From the NCBI GenBank assembly GCA_016764835.1, contig JAESRD010000333.1, forward strand, positions 1-24,972: a DNA stretch of 24,972 bases, read 5' to 3'. The stretch is from Paracoccaceae bacterium. GTDB lineage: Bacteria; Pseudomonadota; Alphaproteobacteria; Rhodobacterales; Rhodobacteraceae. This document shows positions 9,084 to 17,161 of the stretch, one piece after another. The notes beneath the pieces were generated by a model, which saw nothing but the letters and a program-made list of their open reading frames with translations, searched no databases and was not told the DNA's origin. Every line of letters begins with the position of its first letter. Positions within the stretch are counted from its first letter, which is position 1. The position numbers and the translations under genes are program-made.

Positions 9084-10415
9084 TTAAATATCGAGCGTGT
9101 TTGCCTTTTCCCAGTCTGAAAAATGAGCGCAAAACGAAGTCCATTCCTGATGCTTCATCTTGAGGTACGCGGCAGAAAATTCAGCGCCCATTGTGGCTTT
9201 CAGGCCTTCATCTTGGTCATAGGCGCGAAGCGCATCGAGCATATTGAGCGGCAAGAGCGGCGCATCGGTAATCGTATGCCCATCTGTGTACATGTTGATG
9301 TCGCGACGTGGCCCCGGATCAGCATTTGTACGCACACCGTTTAGGCCAGCTGCGATGATCACCGCTTGGAGCAAGTAGGGGTTTACTGCGCCATCGGGGA
9401 GACGCAGCTCAAACCGGCCGGGGCCGGGGACGCGCACCATATGTGTGCGGTTATTGCCCGTCCAAGTCACCGAATTTGGTGCCCAAGTTGCGCCCGAAAT
9501 CGTGCGGGGCGCATTGATACGTTTGTAGCTGTTAACCGATGGGTTTGTGATGGCTGCAAGCGCTGACGCATGCTTCATAATGCCACCCAAAAACGCGCGG
9601 CCTTTTTCAGACAGACCGAGCTCTGCTGTGTCGCCGACACCCTTAGGTGCGGCAAAAACATTGGTCTTCGACGCAGCACCTGGTGCATCCCAAACCGAGA
9701 TATGGGCGTGACAGCCATTGCCCGTCAGCCCTTCGATTGGCTTGGGCATAAAGGTAGCGCGCAGCCCGTGCTTTTCGGCCACCGATTTGGTCATAAATTT
9801 GAAAAACGAATGTTTGTCCGCGGTGCGCAAGGCATCGTCGAAATCCCAGTTCATCTCAAATTGGCCATTCGCATCCTCGTGGTCGTTTTGATACGGGCCC
9901 CAGCCTAGCTGCAGCATATAGTCGCAAATTTCGGCGATAACATCATAGCGACGCATAACCGCTTGCTGGTCGTAGCAGGGTTTTTCTGCTGTGTCGTATT
10001 CATCCGAAATCTGGCTGCCATCGGGGGTCAGCAAAAAGAATTCTGCCTCTATCCCTGTTTTGACATGCATGTCTTCGGCGGCGGCTTCCGCGACCAAACG
10101 GGTCAGAACATTGCGCGGCGCTTGGGCAACGTCTTGGCCCTCCATTACACAATTGGCCGCGACCCACGCCACTTCAGGTTTCCACGGCAACTGGATCACC
10201 GAAGAGGGGTCGGGCACAGCGAGCATGTCGGGATGTGCTGGCGTGAGATCAAGCCATGTTGCAAACCCGGCGAAACCAGCGCCGTTCTCTTGCATGTCTG
10301 CGATTGCTTGCGTTGGAACCAATTTTGCCCGTTGCCCGCCAAACAAATCGGTGAACGACACCATGAAATACTTAACGCCGTTTTCTTTGGCAAATGCTGT
10401 CAGATCTGTGATCAT
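9084..10415 (-). CDS. gmaS: Gamma-glutamylmethylamide synthetase (glutamine synthetase-like)
   Basis: The 443-residue protein has the glutamine synthetase fold. GIEAEFFLL at about 121-129 supplies metal-binding Glu; EDANGQFEMNW is at 180-190 and TGNGCHAHIS at 231-240, the last matching the GS NGxGxHxHxS motif. It joins monomethylamine to glutamate with ATP to form gamma-glutamylmethylamide. The residues do not by themselves separate GmaS from other GlnA-type ligases. The call rests on overall resemblance to the type III-like GmaS group and on position between mgsC and tmm. AAGGGG precedes the ATG. It is cytoplasmic and the first committed step of the N-methylglutamate pathway. Confidence 0.93.
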   Translation of the reverse strand: MITDLTAFAKENGVKYFMVSFTDLFGGQRAKLVPTQAIADMQENGAGFAGFATWLDLTPAHPDMLAVPDPSSVIQLPWKPEVAWVAANCVMEGQDVAQAPRNVLTRLVAEAAAEDMHVKTGIEAEFFLLTPDGSQISDEYDTAEKPCYDQQAVMRRYDVIAEICDYMLQLGWGPYQNDHEDANGQFEMNWDFDDALRTADKHSFFKFMTKSVAEKHGLRATFMPKPIEGLTGNGCHAHISVWDAPGAASKTNVFAAPKGVGDTAELGLSEKGRAFLGGIMKHASALAAITNPSVNSYKRINAPRTISGATWAPNSVTWTGNNRTHMVRVPGPGRFELRLPDGAVNPYLLQAVIIAAGLNGVRTNADPGPRRDINMYTDGHTITDAPLLPLNMLDALRAYDQDEGLKATMGAEFSAAYLKMKHQEWTSFCAHFSDWEKANTLDI

Positions 10416-10439
10416 AGCCGCGTCCCCTTATGGAATTTT

Positions 10440-11783
10440 CTAGAATGATGTACCGGGTTTTCCGGGCCACCAATCGGTGCCGGAAAGAGGAACGCGGGCC
10501 ATTGCCGCGGCCTCGAGCGTCAACGCCACGAGGTCTTCTGGCTCTAGGTTATGTATATGGTTCTTACCGCAAGCCCGGGCTATTGTCTGGGCTTCCAGCG
10601 TCATCACTTTGAGATAATTATTCAAACGACGGCCACCCTCAATCGGGTCAAGACGCTCCATCAATTCAGGGACTTGTGTGGTGATACCGGCGGGATCGTT
10701 GCCTTCATGCCAGTCATCATAAGCACCGGCGGTGGTGCCGAGCTTTTGGTATTCGGTTTCCCATTTGGGGTCGTTGTCACCCAGCGCAATCAGCGCGCCT
10801 GTGCCGATTGATACCGCATCAGCACCCAGCGCCAATGCTTTGGCAACATCCGCGCCAGTGCGTATACCGCCCGATACAATTAGCTGAACTTCGCGGTGCA
10901 AATCAAGGTCTTGCAACGCGCGGACAGCCTCGCGAATACAGGCCAAAATCGGCTGGCCAACATGTTCGATAAACACATCTTGCGTGGCCGCTGTACCGCC
11001 TTGCATGCCGTCTAGCACGACAACATCGGCGCCAGCTTTGATCGCCAGCGTCGTGTCGAAATAGGGCCGTGCGCCGCCAACTTTGATGTAGATTGGCTTT
11101 TCCCAGTTGGTGATTTCGCGCAGCTCAAGGATCTTGATTTCAAGATCATCGGGCCCGGTCCAATCGGGATGCCGGCAAGCCGAACGTTGATCGATGCCCT
11201 GAGGCAGATTGCGCATGCCTGCAACCCGATCGCTAATTTTTTGCCCCAGCAGCATGCCGCCGCCGCCCGGCTTTGCGCCTTGGCCAACAACGATCTCAAT
11301 CGCATCAGCGCGGCGCAGGTCGTCGGGGTTCATGCCATAACGCGAAGGCAAATATTGGTAGACCAACATCTTGGAATGGCCGCGCTCTTCTTCGGTCATG
11401 CCGCCATCGCCGGTGGTTGTTGAGGTGCCCGCAAGGGTCGCCCCGCGGCCAAGCGCTTCTTTTGCCGGGCCAGACAGGGAGCCAAAGCTCATGCCCGCAA
11501 TCGTGATCGGAATATCAAGTTCGATCGGCTTCTTGGCAAAACGGGTGCCCAGCACAACCTTGGTGTCGCATTTCTCGCGATACCCTTCGAGCGGATAGCG
11601 CGACATTGATGCGCCTAAGAACAGCAAATCATCAAAATGTGGCACCTTACGTTTGGCTCCGCCGCCGCGAATATCATAAATCCCTGTGGCGGCCGCGCGA
11701 CGAATTTCAGCGTTTATTGAAGTTGAAAATGTTGCCGACTGGATTGGCTCAGTGCGCGGTGCACTCTCTTTTGCATCTTTCAT
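10440..11783 (-). CDS. mgsC: N-methylglutamate synthase FMN subunit (GltB central-domain-like)
   Basis: The 447-residue protein corresponds to the FMN-binding synthase domain of glutamate synthase. It shows AGMSFGSLSGPAKEAL, VGQGAKPGGGGMLLG, SACRHPDWTGPDDLEIKI, VVLDGMQGGTAATQ and SGGIRTGADVAKALALGADA. With MgsA and MgsB it converts gamma-glutamylmethylamide to N-methylglutamate. Where GltB has a cysteine-rich [3Fe-4S] loop ending in CPxGIxTQ, this protein has DDWHEGNDPAGITTQ without cysteines. Two ATGs occur (11789 and 11783); I prefer 11783 because AAGGAAG sits directly against the first but six bases before the second. It follows mgsB by 11 bases and precedes gmaS by 24. Confidence 0.93.
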   Translation of the reverse strand: MKDAKESAPRTEPIQSATFSTSINAEIRRAAATGIYDIRGGGAKRKVPHFDDLLFLGASMSRYPLEGYREKCDTKVVLGTRFAKKPIELDIPITIAGMSFGSLSGPAKEALGRGATLAGTSTTTGDGGMTEEERGHSKMLVYQYLPSRYGMNPDDLRRADAIEIVVGQGAKPGGGGMLLGQKISDRVAGMRNLPQGIDQRSACRHPDWTGPDDLEIKILELREITNWEKPIYIKVGGARPYFDTTLAIKAGADVVVLDGMQGGTAATQDVFIEHVGQPILACIREAVRALQDLDLHREVQLIVSGGIRTGADVAKALALGADAVSIGTGALIALGDNDPKWETEYQKLGTTAGAYDDWHEGNDPAGITTQVPELMERLDPIEGGRRLNNYLKVMTLEAQTIARACGKNHIHNLEPEDLVALTLEAAAMARVPLSGTDWWPGKPGTSF

Positions 11784-11794
11784 AGACATCTTCC

Positions 11795-12472
11795 TTAGTA
11801 CGCGTTGTCGATATTGAAATGATAAAGCTGTCGCGCTGAACCGTATCGGGTAAATTCCTCGGGGCGGGCGTCGCTGTCGGCGCGCGTCAAAAGATCGGTA
11901 AGTATCTCAAGATGCTCAGGCCGCATTTCTTTTTCAATGCAATCAGCGCCAAGGCTTTTTACCGATCCGCGCACAAATAGCCGTGCCTCATAAAGTGAAT
12001 CGCCAAGCGCATCTCCCGCATCGCCGCAGACGACCAGATTGCCCGACTGCGCCATAAACGCCGACATATGACCGATATTGCCGTGCACCACGATGTCGAT
12101 GCCCTTCATCGAAATCCCGCAACGCGAGCTGGCATTGCCCTTGATAACAAGCAGCCCGCCATTGCCGGTAGCCCCCGCATATTGGCTCGCATCGCCTTCG
12201 ACAATCACGGTTCCCGACATCATATTTTCGGCGCAGCCCGGCCCGACCGAGCCATGTACCCGAATGAAGGCCTGCTTGTTCATGCCGCCGCAATAATACC
12301 CTGTCGAGCCTTTAACATTTACCTCGATAGGCGCATCTAGCCCAACCGCGATCGCGTGGCTGCCGCGAGGATTTACAATATTCCACTGGGTCTTATTGGT
12401 GCTACCCGCCAAGGCCTGAAGGCTGGAATTGAGGCCGCGCAGGCCGTCCGATTCAAGATCATATGTCTGCAT
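11795..12472 (-). CDS. mgsB: N-methylglutamate synthase GXGXG subunit
   Basis: The 225-residue product is a stand-alone version of the C-terminal beta-helix (GXGXG) domain of glutamate synthase. It has repeating glycine turns such as GTVIVEGDASQYAGATGNGG, LLVIKGNASSRCGISMKG, IVVHGNIGHMSAFMAQSGN and LVVCGDAGDALGDS. In glutamate synthase this domain scaffolds the amidotransferase and synthase domains; the same structural role is expected with MgsA and MgsC. The ATG at 12472 is separated by one base from the mgsA stop (TAA-T-ATG), indicating translational coupling; longer in-frame starts would lie inside mgsA. It resembles GlxC and related split GltB proteins, and the gmaS neighbour favours the Mgs assignment. 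Confidence 0.92.
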   Translation of the reverse strand: MQTYDLESDGLRGLNSSLQALAGSTNKTQWNIVNPRGSHAIAVGLDAPIEVNVKGSTGYYCGGMNKQAFIRVHGSVGPGCAENMMSGTVIVEGDASQYAGATGNGGLLVIKGNASSRCGISMKGIDIVVHGNIGHMSAFMAQSGNLVVCGDAGDALGDSLYEARLFVRGSVKSLGADCIEKEMRPEHLEILTDLLTRADSDARPEEFTRYGSARQLYHFNIDNAY

Positions 12473-12473
12473 A

Positions 12474-13370
12474 TTAGTGGTTCCAGAAGTAAACAGTTGC
12501 GGGTTCAGGCTCCCAAACGCGGGCGTTTTCAATGCCCGGCAGGTTAACAAGTGCCCGGTATTCGGATCCGAACGCCACATATTGATCGGTTTCAGCCATC
12601 ACTGCGGGTTTACAAGCGATTGGATCGCGCACCACACCAAAGCCGTTCTTTGTGCCGACGACAAAGGTGAAGAAGCCATCAAGATCATCGAGGCTATTCT
12701 CTAAGGCTTCTCCAAGTGAGGCGCCGTTTTGCATTTTCCAGGTCAAATAGGCCGCGGCAACTTCTGTGTCATTCTCAGTTTGAATTGTTACACCTGCGCG
12801 CCGCAATTTGCGGCGCAGCGAATTGTGGTTTGACAAAGAACCATTGTGCACCAGACATTGATCAGCCCCGGTTGAAAAGGGATGCGCGCCCATTGTCGTT
12901 ACGGCCGACTCAGTGGCCATCCGGGTGTGTCCAATGCCGTGCGTTCCCGACATTTTTGCGATTTCAAAGCGTTCTGCCACATTTTTAGGCAGCCCAACTT
13001 CCTTATAGATTTCGATCACATCGCCGGTGCTCATGACCCGAATTGTGGGGCGCAATTCTGCCAAAGCTTGGCGCGCCTCAGCAACTTTTTCTGTCGCCAA
13101 TTCGAGTACCGCATGGGTGTCTTTTAGGCGTATTGAAACAGGGGTGTCGATGGCGGCTTTAAGCGCCAAATCAAGCCCAGAAAAGTCGATTTCTGCTGCG
13201 TCAGATTGGACTGTGATTTTCGACTTAGCATCTGAATCAGAACCATAAATTGCGATCCCGGCACTGTCTGGGCCACGGTTAGACATCGTCACAAGCATCG
13301 CAGTTAACATTGTCCCCAACTGTGGCTCCAATGACTTGTCTTTCAGAAATAGTCCTACGATCCCGCACAT
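12474..13370 (-). CDS. mgsA: N-methylglutamate synthase amidotransferase subunit
   Basis: The 298-residue protein is a class II (Ntn-type) glutamine amidotransferase. It begins MCGIVGLF, giving the N-terminal nucleophile Cys2 after Met removal, followed by SNRGPDSAGIA, GIGHTRMATES and CLVHNGSLSNH. By analogy with glutamate synthase it would release methylamine from gamma-glutamylmethylamide for transfer in the MgsC active site. The start at 13370 is fixed by Cys2; an extension to 13448 would destroy the nucleophile position. GGGAGG lies nine bases upstream. It is the first gene of the mgsABC-gmaS-tmm operon and is divergent from the amt-like gene across 229 bases. Confidence 0.93.
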   Translation of the reverse strand: MCGIVGLFLKDKSLEPQLGTMLTAMLVTMSNRGPDSAGIAIYGSDSDAKSKITVQSDAAEIDFSGLDLALKAAIDTPVSIRLKDTHAVLELATEKVAEARQALAELRPTIRVMSTGDVIEIYKEVGLPKNVAERFEIAKMSGTHGIGHTRMATESAVTTMGAHPFSTGADQCLVHNGSLSNHNSLRRKLRRAGVTIQTENDTEVAAAYLTWKMQNGASLGEALENSLDDLDGFFTFVVGTKNGFGVVRDPIACKPAVMAETDQYVAFGSEYRALVNLPGIENARVWEPEPATVYFWNH

Positions 13371-13599
13371 GCGCGCAATCCTCCCAAAGTTACCACCGCA
13401 GCGACGGCACTGCAGCGACTCAAAAGCTAGCACCATATTTACGCACACTCAACCAATAGGAAACTTATTTTCATATAAGGCAATAATTACTGGCCAGTTC
13501 GAGGGTTACGTGGTTCATTTCGGTCGAGCGTCTCACTGCGGCTAATCACTGCGACGAACAACGAAGACGTGTTTACGATGGCCGACATGGAGGACGAAC

Positions 13600-14994
13600 G
13601 TGGAAGAACAATTTGCAGAGCTACTGGCAAAAGTAGCCCAGCTAGAGGCAAATAGTGCAGTAACAAACACTATCTTCGCCGAAACATACTACTTTATATC
13701 AATCCCGTTAATGATCATTATTCACGCAGGCTTTTTGGCATATGAAATGGGCGCTTCGCGGCTCAAAAATACGCTGTCATCAGGTGTTAAGAACATCCTA
13801 GCCTTTGCCTTTATGATCCCAACTTTTTACTTCATTGGTTGGTGGGTTTATTGGGCTTTCCCAACTGGTCTTACACTTTCAGCTGGGCCAAATGGCATTT
13901 CTGGCGCCGAATATGCGAGCTCAATTGCACTTGGATGGGGCGAGTCAGCCCAATATATGGGGCCCAACATCGCCGATAACGCCTCGGGCGTATTCTTTGG
14001 TGCATTTGCACTATTCGCCGCCACAACAGCCTCGATCATGTCGGGTGCTCTGATCGAGCGCATTCAGACCGTGGGCTTCGTCATTTTGGCGATCGTGCTT
14101 GGCTCATTCGCATGGGTTATTGCGGCGGCTTGGGGCTGGCATGCAGATGGCTGGTTGGTCACGCAATGGGGTGTGCATGACTTTGGCGCAGCGGGACTTG
14201 TCCACGCGGTTGCTGGCTTCTTTGCGCTTGGTGTGCTGATCAATCTTGGACCGCGCATTGGCAAATACAACGCCGATGGCAGCGCCAATGTGATTGCAGG
14301 CCACAACATGCCGCTGACGGTTATCGGCCTCATGCTGATCATTGTTGGCTTCTTCGGCTTCTTGATGGCCTGTATCATTGTACCTGGCGAGGCATGGTCC
14401 TGGTCGAGCACGACATCAGCATCAATCTACGGCACACCGATGACAATTTCGGCGCTGACCTTCAACACGTTGATGGCCATTGCTGGTGGTATTATCGGCG
14501 CATGGGTGGTTACTAAAGACCCGTTCTGGATGATGTCTGGTGCGCTTGCCGGTATTATTTCAACCGCGTCGGGCCTGGATATCTACTTCCCGGGATTGAC
14601 GTTTATCATTGCCAGCAGCGCGGGCGCATTGCTGATGCCACTTGCCAGTATGGTTGAACGGCGCGGCATTGATGATGCGGTTGGTGCATTTACCGTGCAC
14701 GGCATTATCGGCCTTTATGGTGTTATCCTACTGGGTGTATTTGGGTCCGGCTTTCCAGCCGCGCTTGGTGCCGCTGGTGAGGTTGCAACAATTAGCCTGA
14801 CGGGTCAGATTATTGGCGCGATTGTCTTCGCTCTCTTGGGCTTTGTTCCCGGTTACGTCGTATCGTTTATCTTGAAAAAGGTCGGCATGTTACGGACACC
14901 GGAATCCGCCGAATTAGCGGGCCTCGATCCAACCAAAGTACCGGCTCAGGCTTATCCTGAGGGCATTGGCGCATCTGCTGCGGCCTCCTCATAA
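13600..14994 (+). CDS. amt: Amt-family ammonium/methylammonium transporter
   Basis: The 464-residue membrane protein has about eleven to twelve helices in the Amt/MEP/Rh pattern. D194 and H202 (HDFGAAGLVH) match the spacing of AmtB D160 and H168; the second pore histidine is H367 in FTVHGIIGLYGV. The N-terminal helix (YYFISIPLMIIIHAGFLAYE) departs from the usual LMTPGLAFFYGG, so this is a divergent clade member. Translation starts at a GTG with GGAGG six bases upstream; nearby ATGs at 13578 and 13587 are out of frame. It probably takes up ammonium or methylammonium, or recaptures what leaks during catabolism. It is followed by a small membrane protein and a terminator, with no glnK alongside. 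Confidence 0.93.
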   Translation: MEEQFAELLAKVAQLEANSAVTNTIFAETYYFISIPLMIIIHAGFLAYEMGASRLKNTLSSGVKNILAFAFMIPTFYFIGWWVYWAFPTGLTLSAGPNGISGAEYASSIALGWGESAQYMGPNIADNASGVFFGAFALFAATTASIMSGALIERIQTVGFVILAIVLGSFAWVIAAAWGWHADGWLVTQWGVHDFGAAGLVHAVAGFFALGVLINLGPRIGKYNADGSANVIAGHNMPLTVIGLMLIIVGFFGFLMACIIVPGEAWSWSSTTSASIYGTPMTISALTFNTLMAIAGGIIGAWVVTKDPFWMMSGALAGIISTASGLDIYFPGLTFIIASSAGALLMPLASMVERRGIDDAVGAFTVHGIIGLYGVILLGVFGSGFPAALGAAGEVATISLTGQIIGAIVFALLGFVPGYVVSFILKKVGMLRTPESAELAGLDPTKVPAQAYPEGIGASAAASS

Positions 14995-15017
14995 ACCAAA
15001 TCAGAAAGGAAAAAACG

Positions 15018-15194
15018 ATGGGATTTCCATTTGAAAATGCAACATGGGACGGCCTGGACGGCGCAATGTTTATGGGCTGGGGCGGTATAATGCCCGGCGT
15101 ATATACGGCCATTTCTGTGCTGATCTGTGTTTATGTTCTTTGGGCTGGCAACCGCGCAGAGCAACAAAAGTACAAAGCCTTCGAAAATAAGTAA
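15018..15194 (+). CDS. 58-aa single-helix membrane protein after amt
   Basis: This short frame, starting 23 bases after amt, encodes 58 residues beginning MGFPFENATWDGLDGAMF. One hydrophobic helix spans about residues 22-42 (IMPGVYTAISVLICVYVLW), followed by a charged tail NRAEQQKYKAFENK. AAGGA lies about eight bases before the ATG. A good terminator follows, so it is the last gene of a two-gene unit with amt. Such placement suggests a small subunit or modulator of the transporter, but I recognise no named family. The strong ribosome site, tight spacing and terminator make it a likely real gene. Confidence 0.72.
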   Translation: MGFPFENATWDGLDGAMFMGWGGIMPGVYTAISVLICVYVLWAGNRAEQQKYKAFENK

Positions 15195-15214
15195 GCGCAT
15201 TTGATTGCGTATTA

Positions 15215-15245
15215 GGGGCTGCCGTCTGGTGGCCCCCATTTGTTT
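15215..15245 (+). terminator. Intrinsic terminator after amt unit
   Basis: GGGGCTGCC at 15215-15223 pairs with GGTGGCCCC at 15228-15236 (nine pairs, two of them wobble) around the loop GTCT. ATTTGTTT follows. It closes the amt plus small-protein unit and separates it from dmmD. Confidence 0.8.
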
Positions 15246-15294
15246 ACCTGACAGGAATAAATTTTGCACAACAGTCTTGATTTTTACCTGTAGC

Positions 15295-15306
15295 TATTGC
15301 TCAATA
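15295..15306. promoter_or_regulatory. Short inverted repeat upstream of dmmD
   Basis: TATTG-CT-CAATA forms an inverted repeat 36 bases before the dmmD start, in the only gap between the amt terminator and dmmD. It could be an operator for the downstream operon. The element is short and may be chance. Confidence 0.25.
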
Positions 15307-15341
15307 AGCAGCGAATTATAGACTCAGAATAGGGGCATATC

Positions 15342-16475
15342 ATGATAGCATCTTGGCGATTTTCCGCGCTTGCTGATCGGCATCGCGCAATGGGATCAAA
15401 TCTCGAAGATTGGTCAGGCATGGGAACAGCATGGACCTATGACAAAGATCAGCAAGAAGAGTATCTGGCCATCCGGACCAATGCTGGCTTCATGGATGTT
15501 TCCGGCCTCAAAAAGGTGCATGTGGTCGGGCCGCACGCCTACCATGTGATTGACCGCGCCACGACGCGCAACGCTGACAAAATCAAGCCGGGCCGGTCTT
15601 CATATGCCTGTATGCTTAACGATGATGGCAAATTCGTTGATGATTGTGTAATCTACCGCACCGGTCCAAACGCCTTTATGGTTGTGCATGGCTCCGGCGC
15701 TGGACATGAGCAATTGACGATGGCTGCGACCGGCCGCGATGTTGATGTCCGGTTTGACGACAATATGCATGACATCTCGTTGCAAGGCCCCAAGGCCGTT
15801 GATTTTCTGGCCGATCACGTGCCGGGTATTCGCGACCTCGCTTATTTTTCGCATATGCAAACGATGCTGTTTGATAAGCCCGTGATGATTTCGCGGACCG
15901 GATATACCGGCGAACGCGGCTATGAGCTTTTCTGCCGCGGCCAAGATGCGCCGCATATTTGGGATACGTTGGTCGAATTGGGCGGTAAAACCGGAATTAT
16001 CCCAACACGATTTACAACGCTCGATTGGCTGCGTGCCGAGAGCTATTTGCTGTTCTTCCCCTATGATAATTCCGAATTCTACCCGTTTGAGAACGAGAAA
16101 AACGGCGATACACTTTGGGAGCTGGGGCTCGAATTCACTGTGTCTAAAGGCAAAACAGGGTTTCGTGGCGCTGAAGAGCACTACCGTTTGCAGGGCAAAG
16201 AGCGTTTCAAGATCTACGGTGTTTTGCTTGAAGGAACCGAGCCTGCGGATGAGGGCGCGCCGCTGATGAAAGACGGCAGGCAAGTAGGCACCGTCACGGT
16301 TGGCATGTATTCGACGCTCAATAAGCACAATGTCGGGATCGCCCGCATGCCGGTTGATTGTGCGGTAGATGGTGTGGCGATGAGCGTTAAAAATGCCAGC
16401 GGCGAGATTGCTTGTGTCGCACATTCAATGCCATTCTATGATCCAGACAAGAAACGGCGCACGGCCAAAGGCTGA
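15342..16475 (+). CDS. dmmD: GcvT-like folate-binding protein of dimethylamine monooxygenase
   Basis: The 377-residue protein belongs to the GcvT/DmdA aminomethyltransferase fold. Visible blocks are AGFMDVSGLKKVHVVGP, DGKFVDDCVIYR, DISLQGPKAVDFL, MISRTGYTGERGYELFC and a C-terminal GTVTVGMYSTLNKHNVGIA. In Ruegeria pomeroyi dmmD is required for growth on methylamines although dmmABC alone suffices for DMA oxidation; in the related Pseudomonas haem-dependent N-demethylase a THF-binding subunit captures formaldehyde. I infer the same C1-capture role here. The ATG at 15342 gives a conventional N-terminus. It is separated from dmmA by 77 bases containing a strong hairpin, so it may be expressed at a different level. 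A GcvT of the glycine cleavage system is unlikely, as no gcvH or gcvP is nearby. Confidence 0.88.
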   Translation: MIASWRFSALADRHRAMGSNLEDWSGMGTAWTYDKDQQEEYLAIRTNAGFMDVSGLKKVHVVGPHAYHVIDRATTRNADKIKPGRSSYACMLNDDGKFVDDCVIYRTGPNAFMVVHGSGAGHEQLTMAATGRDVDVRFDDNMHDISLQGPKAVDFLADHVPGIRDLAYFSHMQTMLFDKPVMISRTGYTGERGYELFCRGQDAPHIWDTLVELGGKTGIIPTRFTTLDWLRAESYLLFFPYDNSEFYPFENEKNGDTLWELGLEFTVSKGKTGFRGAEEHYRLQGKERFKIYGVLLEGTEPADEGAPLMKDGRQVGTVTVGMYSTLNKHNVGIARMPVDCAVDGVAMSVKNASGEIACVAHSMPFYDPDKKRRTAKG

Positions 16476-16487
16476 CGCGTATGCTAC

Positions 16488-16519
16488 CGAAGGGTGCCGC
16501 GATATCGGGGCGCCCTTCG
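16488..16519 (+). terminator. Strong hairpin between dmmD and dmmA
   Basis: CGAAGGGTGCC at 16488-16498 pairs with GGCGCCCTTCG at 16509-16519 (11 pairs, one wobble) around a 10-base loop. ACATTT follows, a poor T-tract. It is more likely a leaky attenuator, processing site or 3'-stabilising element for dmmD mRNA than a full terminator. Confidence 0.5.
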
Positions 16520-16552
16520 ACATTTAAAACCTATTGAGGAGATGCTGCGCTC

Positions 16553-17161
16553 ATGTCCAAATTTCAGTTTCCCAAAGCGATCTTTAGCCGCCCGGTTTAT
16601 ACTGTGCTTGAGCGGCGTGTTGGGTCTCATCATCTCATGGTTGCAGATGCTGAGGGCGGCGGGGCATTGCTTGATTTGGCCAAATCTGACAGCGGATTGA
16701 TGGCCGATGCGCATGTGATCTATATCCCCAAACATACCGGTGACACCTATAGCAAGCCGCTGGCGGCCTTTGCGCCGGGCCAGTTCTATATTGGCTCCAG
16801 TTATGAGGCGTCTGTGGCGCGTTTGCGGCGCACTTTGCTTGGCGCGCATATGGGGCTTCAGGTCTATCTTGCGGGTACAGAAGGGCTAATGGGGCAGGTG
16901 CAAAGCGAGGCCGCGCAAGCTGGCATCTCACCTGAGTCTATTCAATCTGAGCATCGCGGCTCTGTGGCACGGCGGATGCAATGCGTTCATTGCAAAGGCA
17001 TTACCGAAGACGTGACGGTTGATCCGTTTGTTTGCGGGCATTGCGGGCTGAACTTGTATGTGCGCGACCACTATTCGCGGCGGTTGGCGGCGTTTCAAGG
17101 CGTGTGCGTCAATGCTGAAGACCCGGGCAATGTGCCAAAAGCGAAGGAGCTTTATACATGA
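16553..17161 (+). CDS. dmmA: Dimethylamine monooxygenase subunit DmmA
   Basis: The 202-residue protein has an N-terminal alpha/beta-like region (about 10-135) and a C-terminal four-cysteine module. C144-x2-C147 (MQCVHCKGI) and C161-x2-C164 (FVCGHCGLNLYVRDH) could bind a metal such as zinc or an Fe-S centre. This fits the DmmA-like family of about 200 residues. DmmABC together oxidise dimethylamine to monomethylamine and formaldehyde. GAGGAG lies 12 bases before the ATG at 16553. Its stop overlaps the dmmB start in an ATGA junction. Its precise role in the complex is not evident from sequence; it may pass electrons or brace the reductase. Subunit letters follow gene order dmmDABC as I recall it. 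Confidence 0.88.
   Translation: MSKFQFPKAIFSRPVYTVLERRVGSHHLMVADAEGGGALLDLAKSDSGLMADAHVIYIPKHTGDTYSKPLAAFAPGQFYIGSSYEASVARLRRTLLGAHMGLQVYLAGTEGLMGQVQSEAAQAGISPESIQSEHRGSVARRMQCVHCKGITEDVTVDPFVCGHCGLNLYVRDHYSRRLAAFQGVCVNAEDPGNVPKAKELYT

Noticed and set aside
9084..10415. Ordinary glutamine synthetase
   Set aside because: The catalytic motifs are shared, but operon position between mgsC and tmm and overall resemblance favour GmaS.
10440..13370. Classical glutamate synthase split into three genes
   Set aside because: Adjacent gmaS and tmm, the missing Fe-S loop and absence of a small GltD subunit fit N-methylglutamate synthase instead.
13419..13435. Sigma-54-like element (TGGTGC then TTTG) upstream of mgsA on the minus strand
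   Set aside because: The invariant GC of the -12 box is missing at the required spacing, so it is not supportable.
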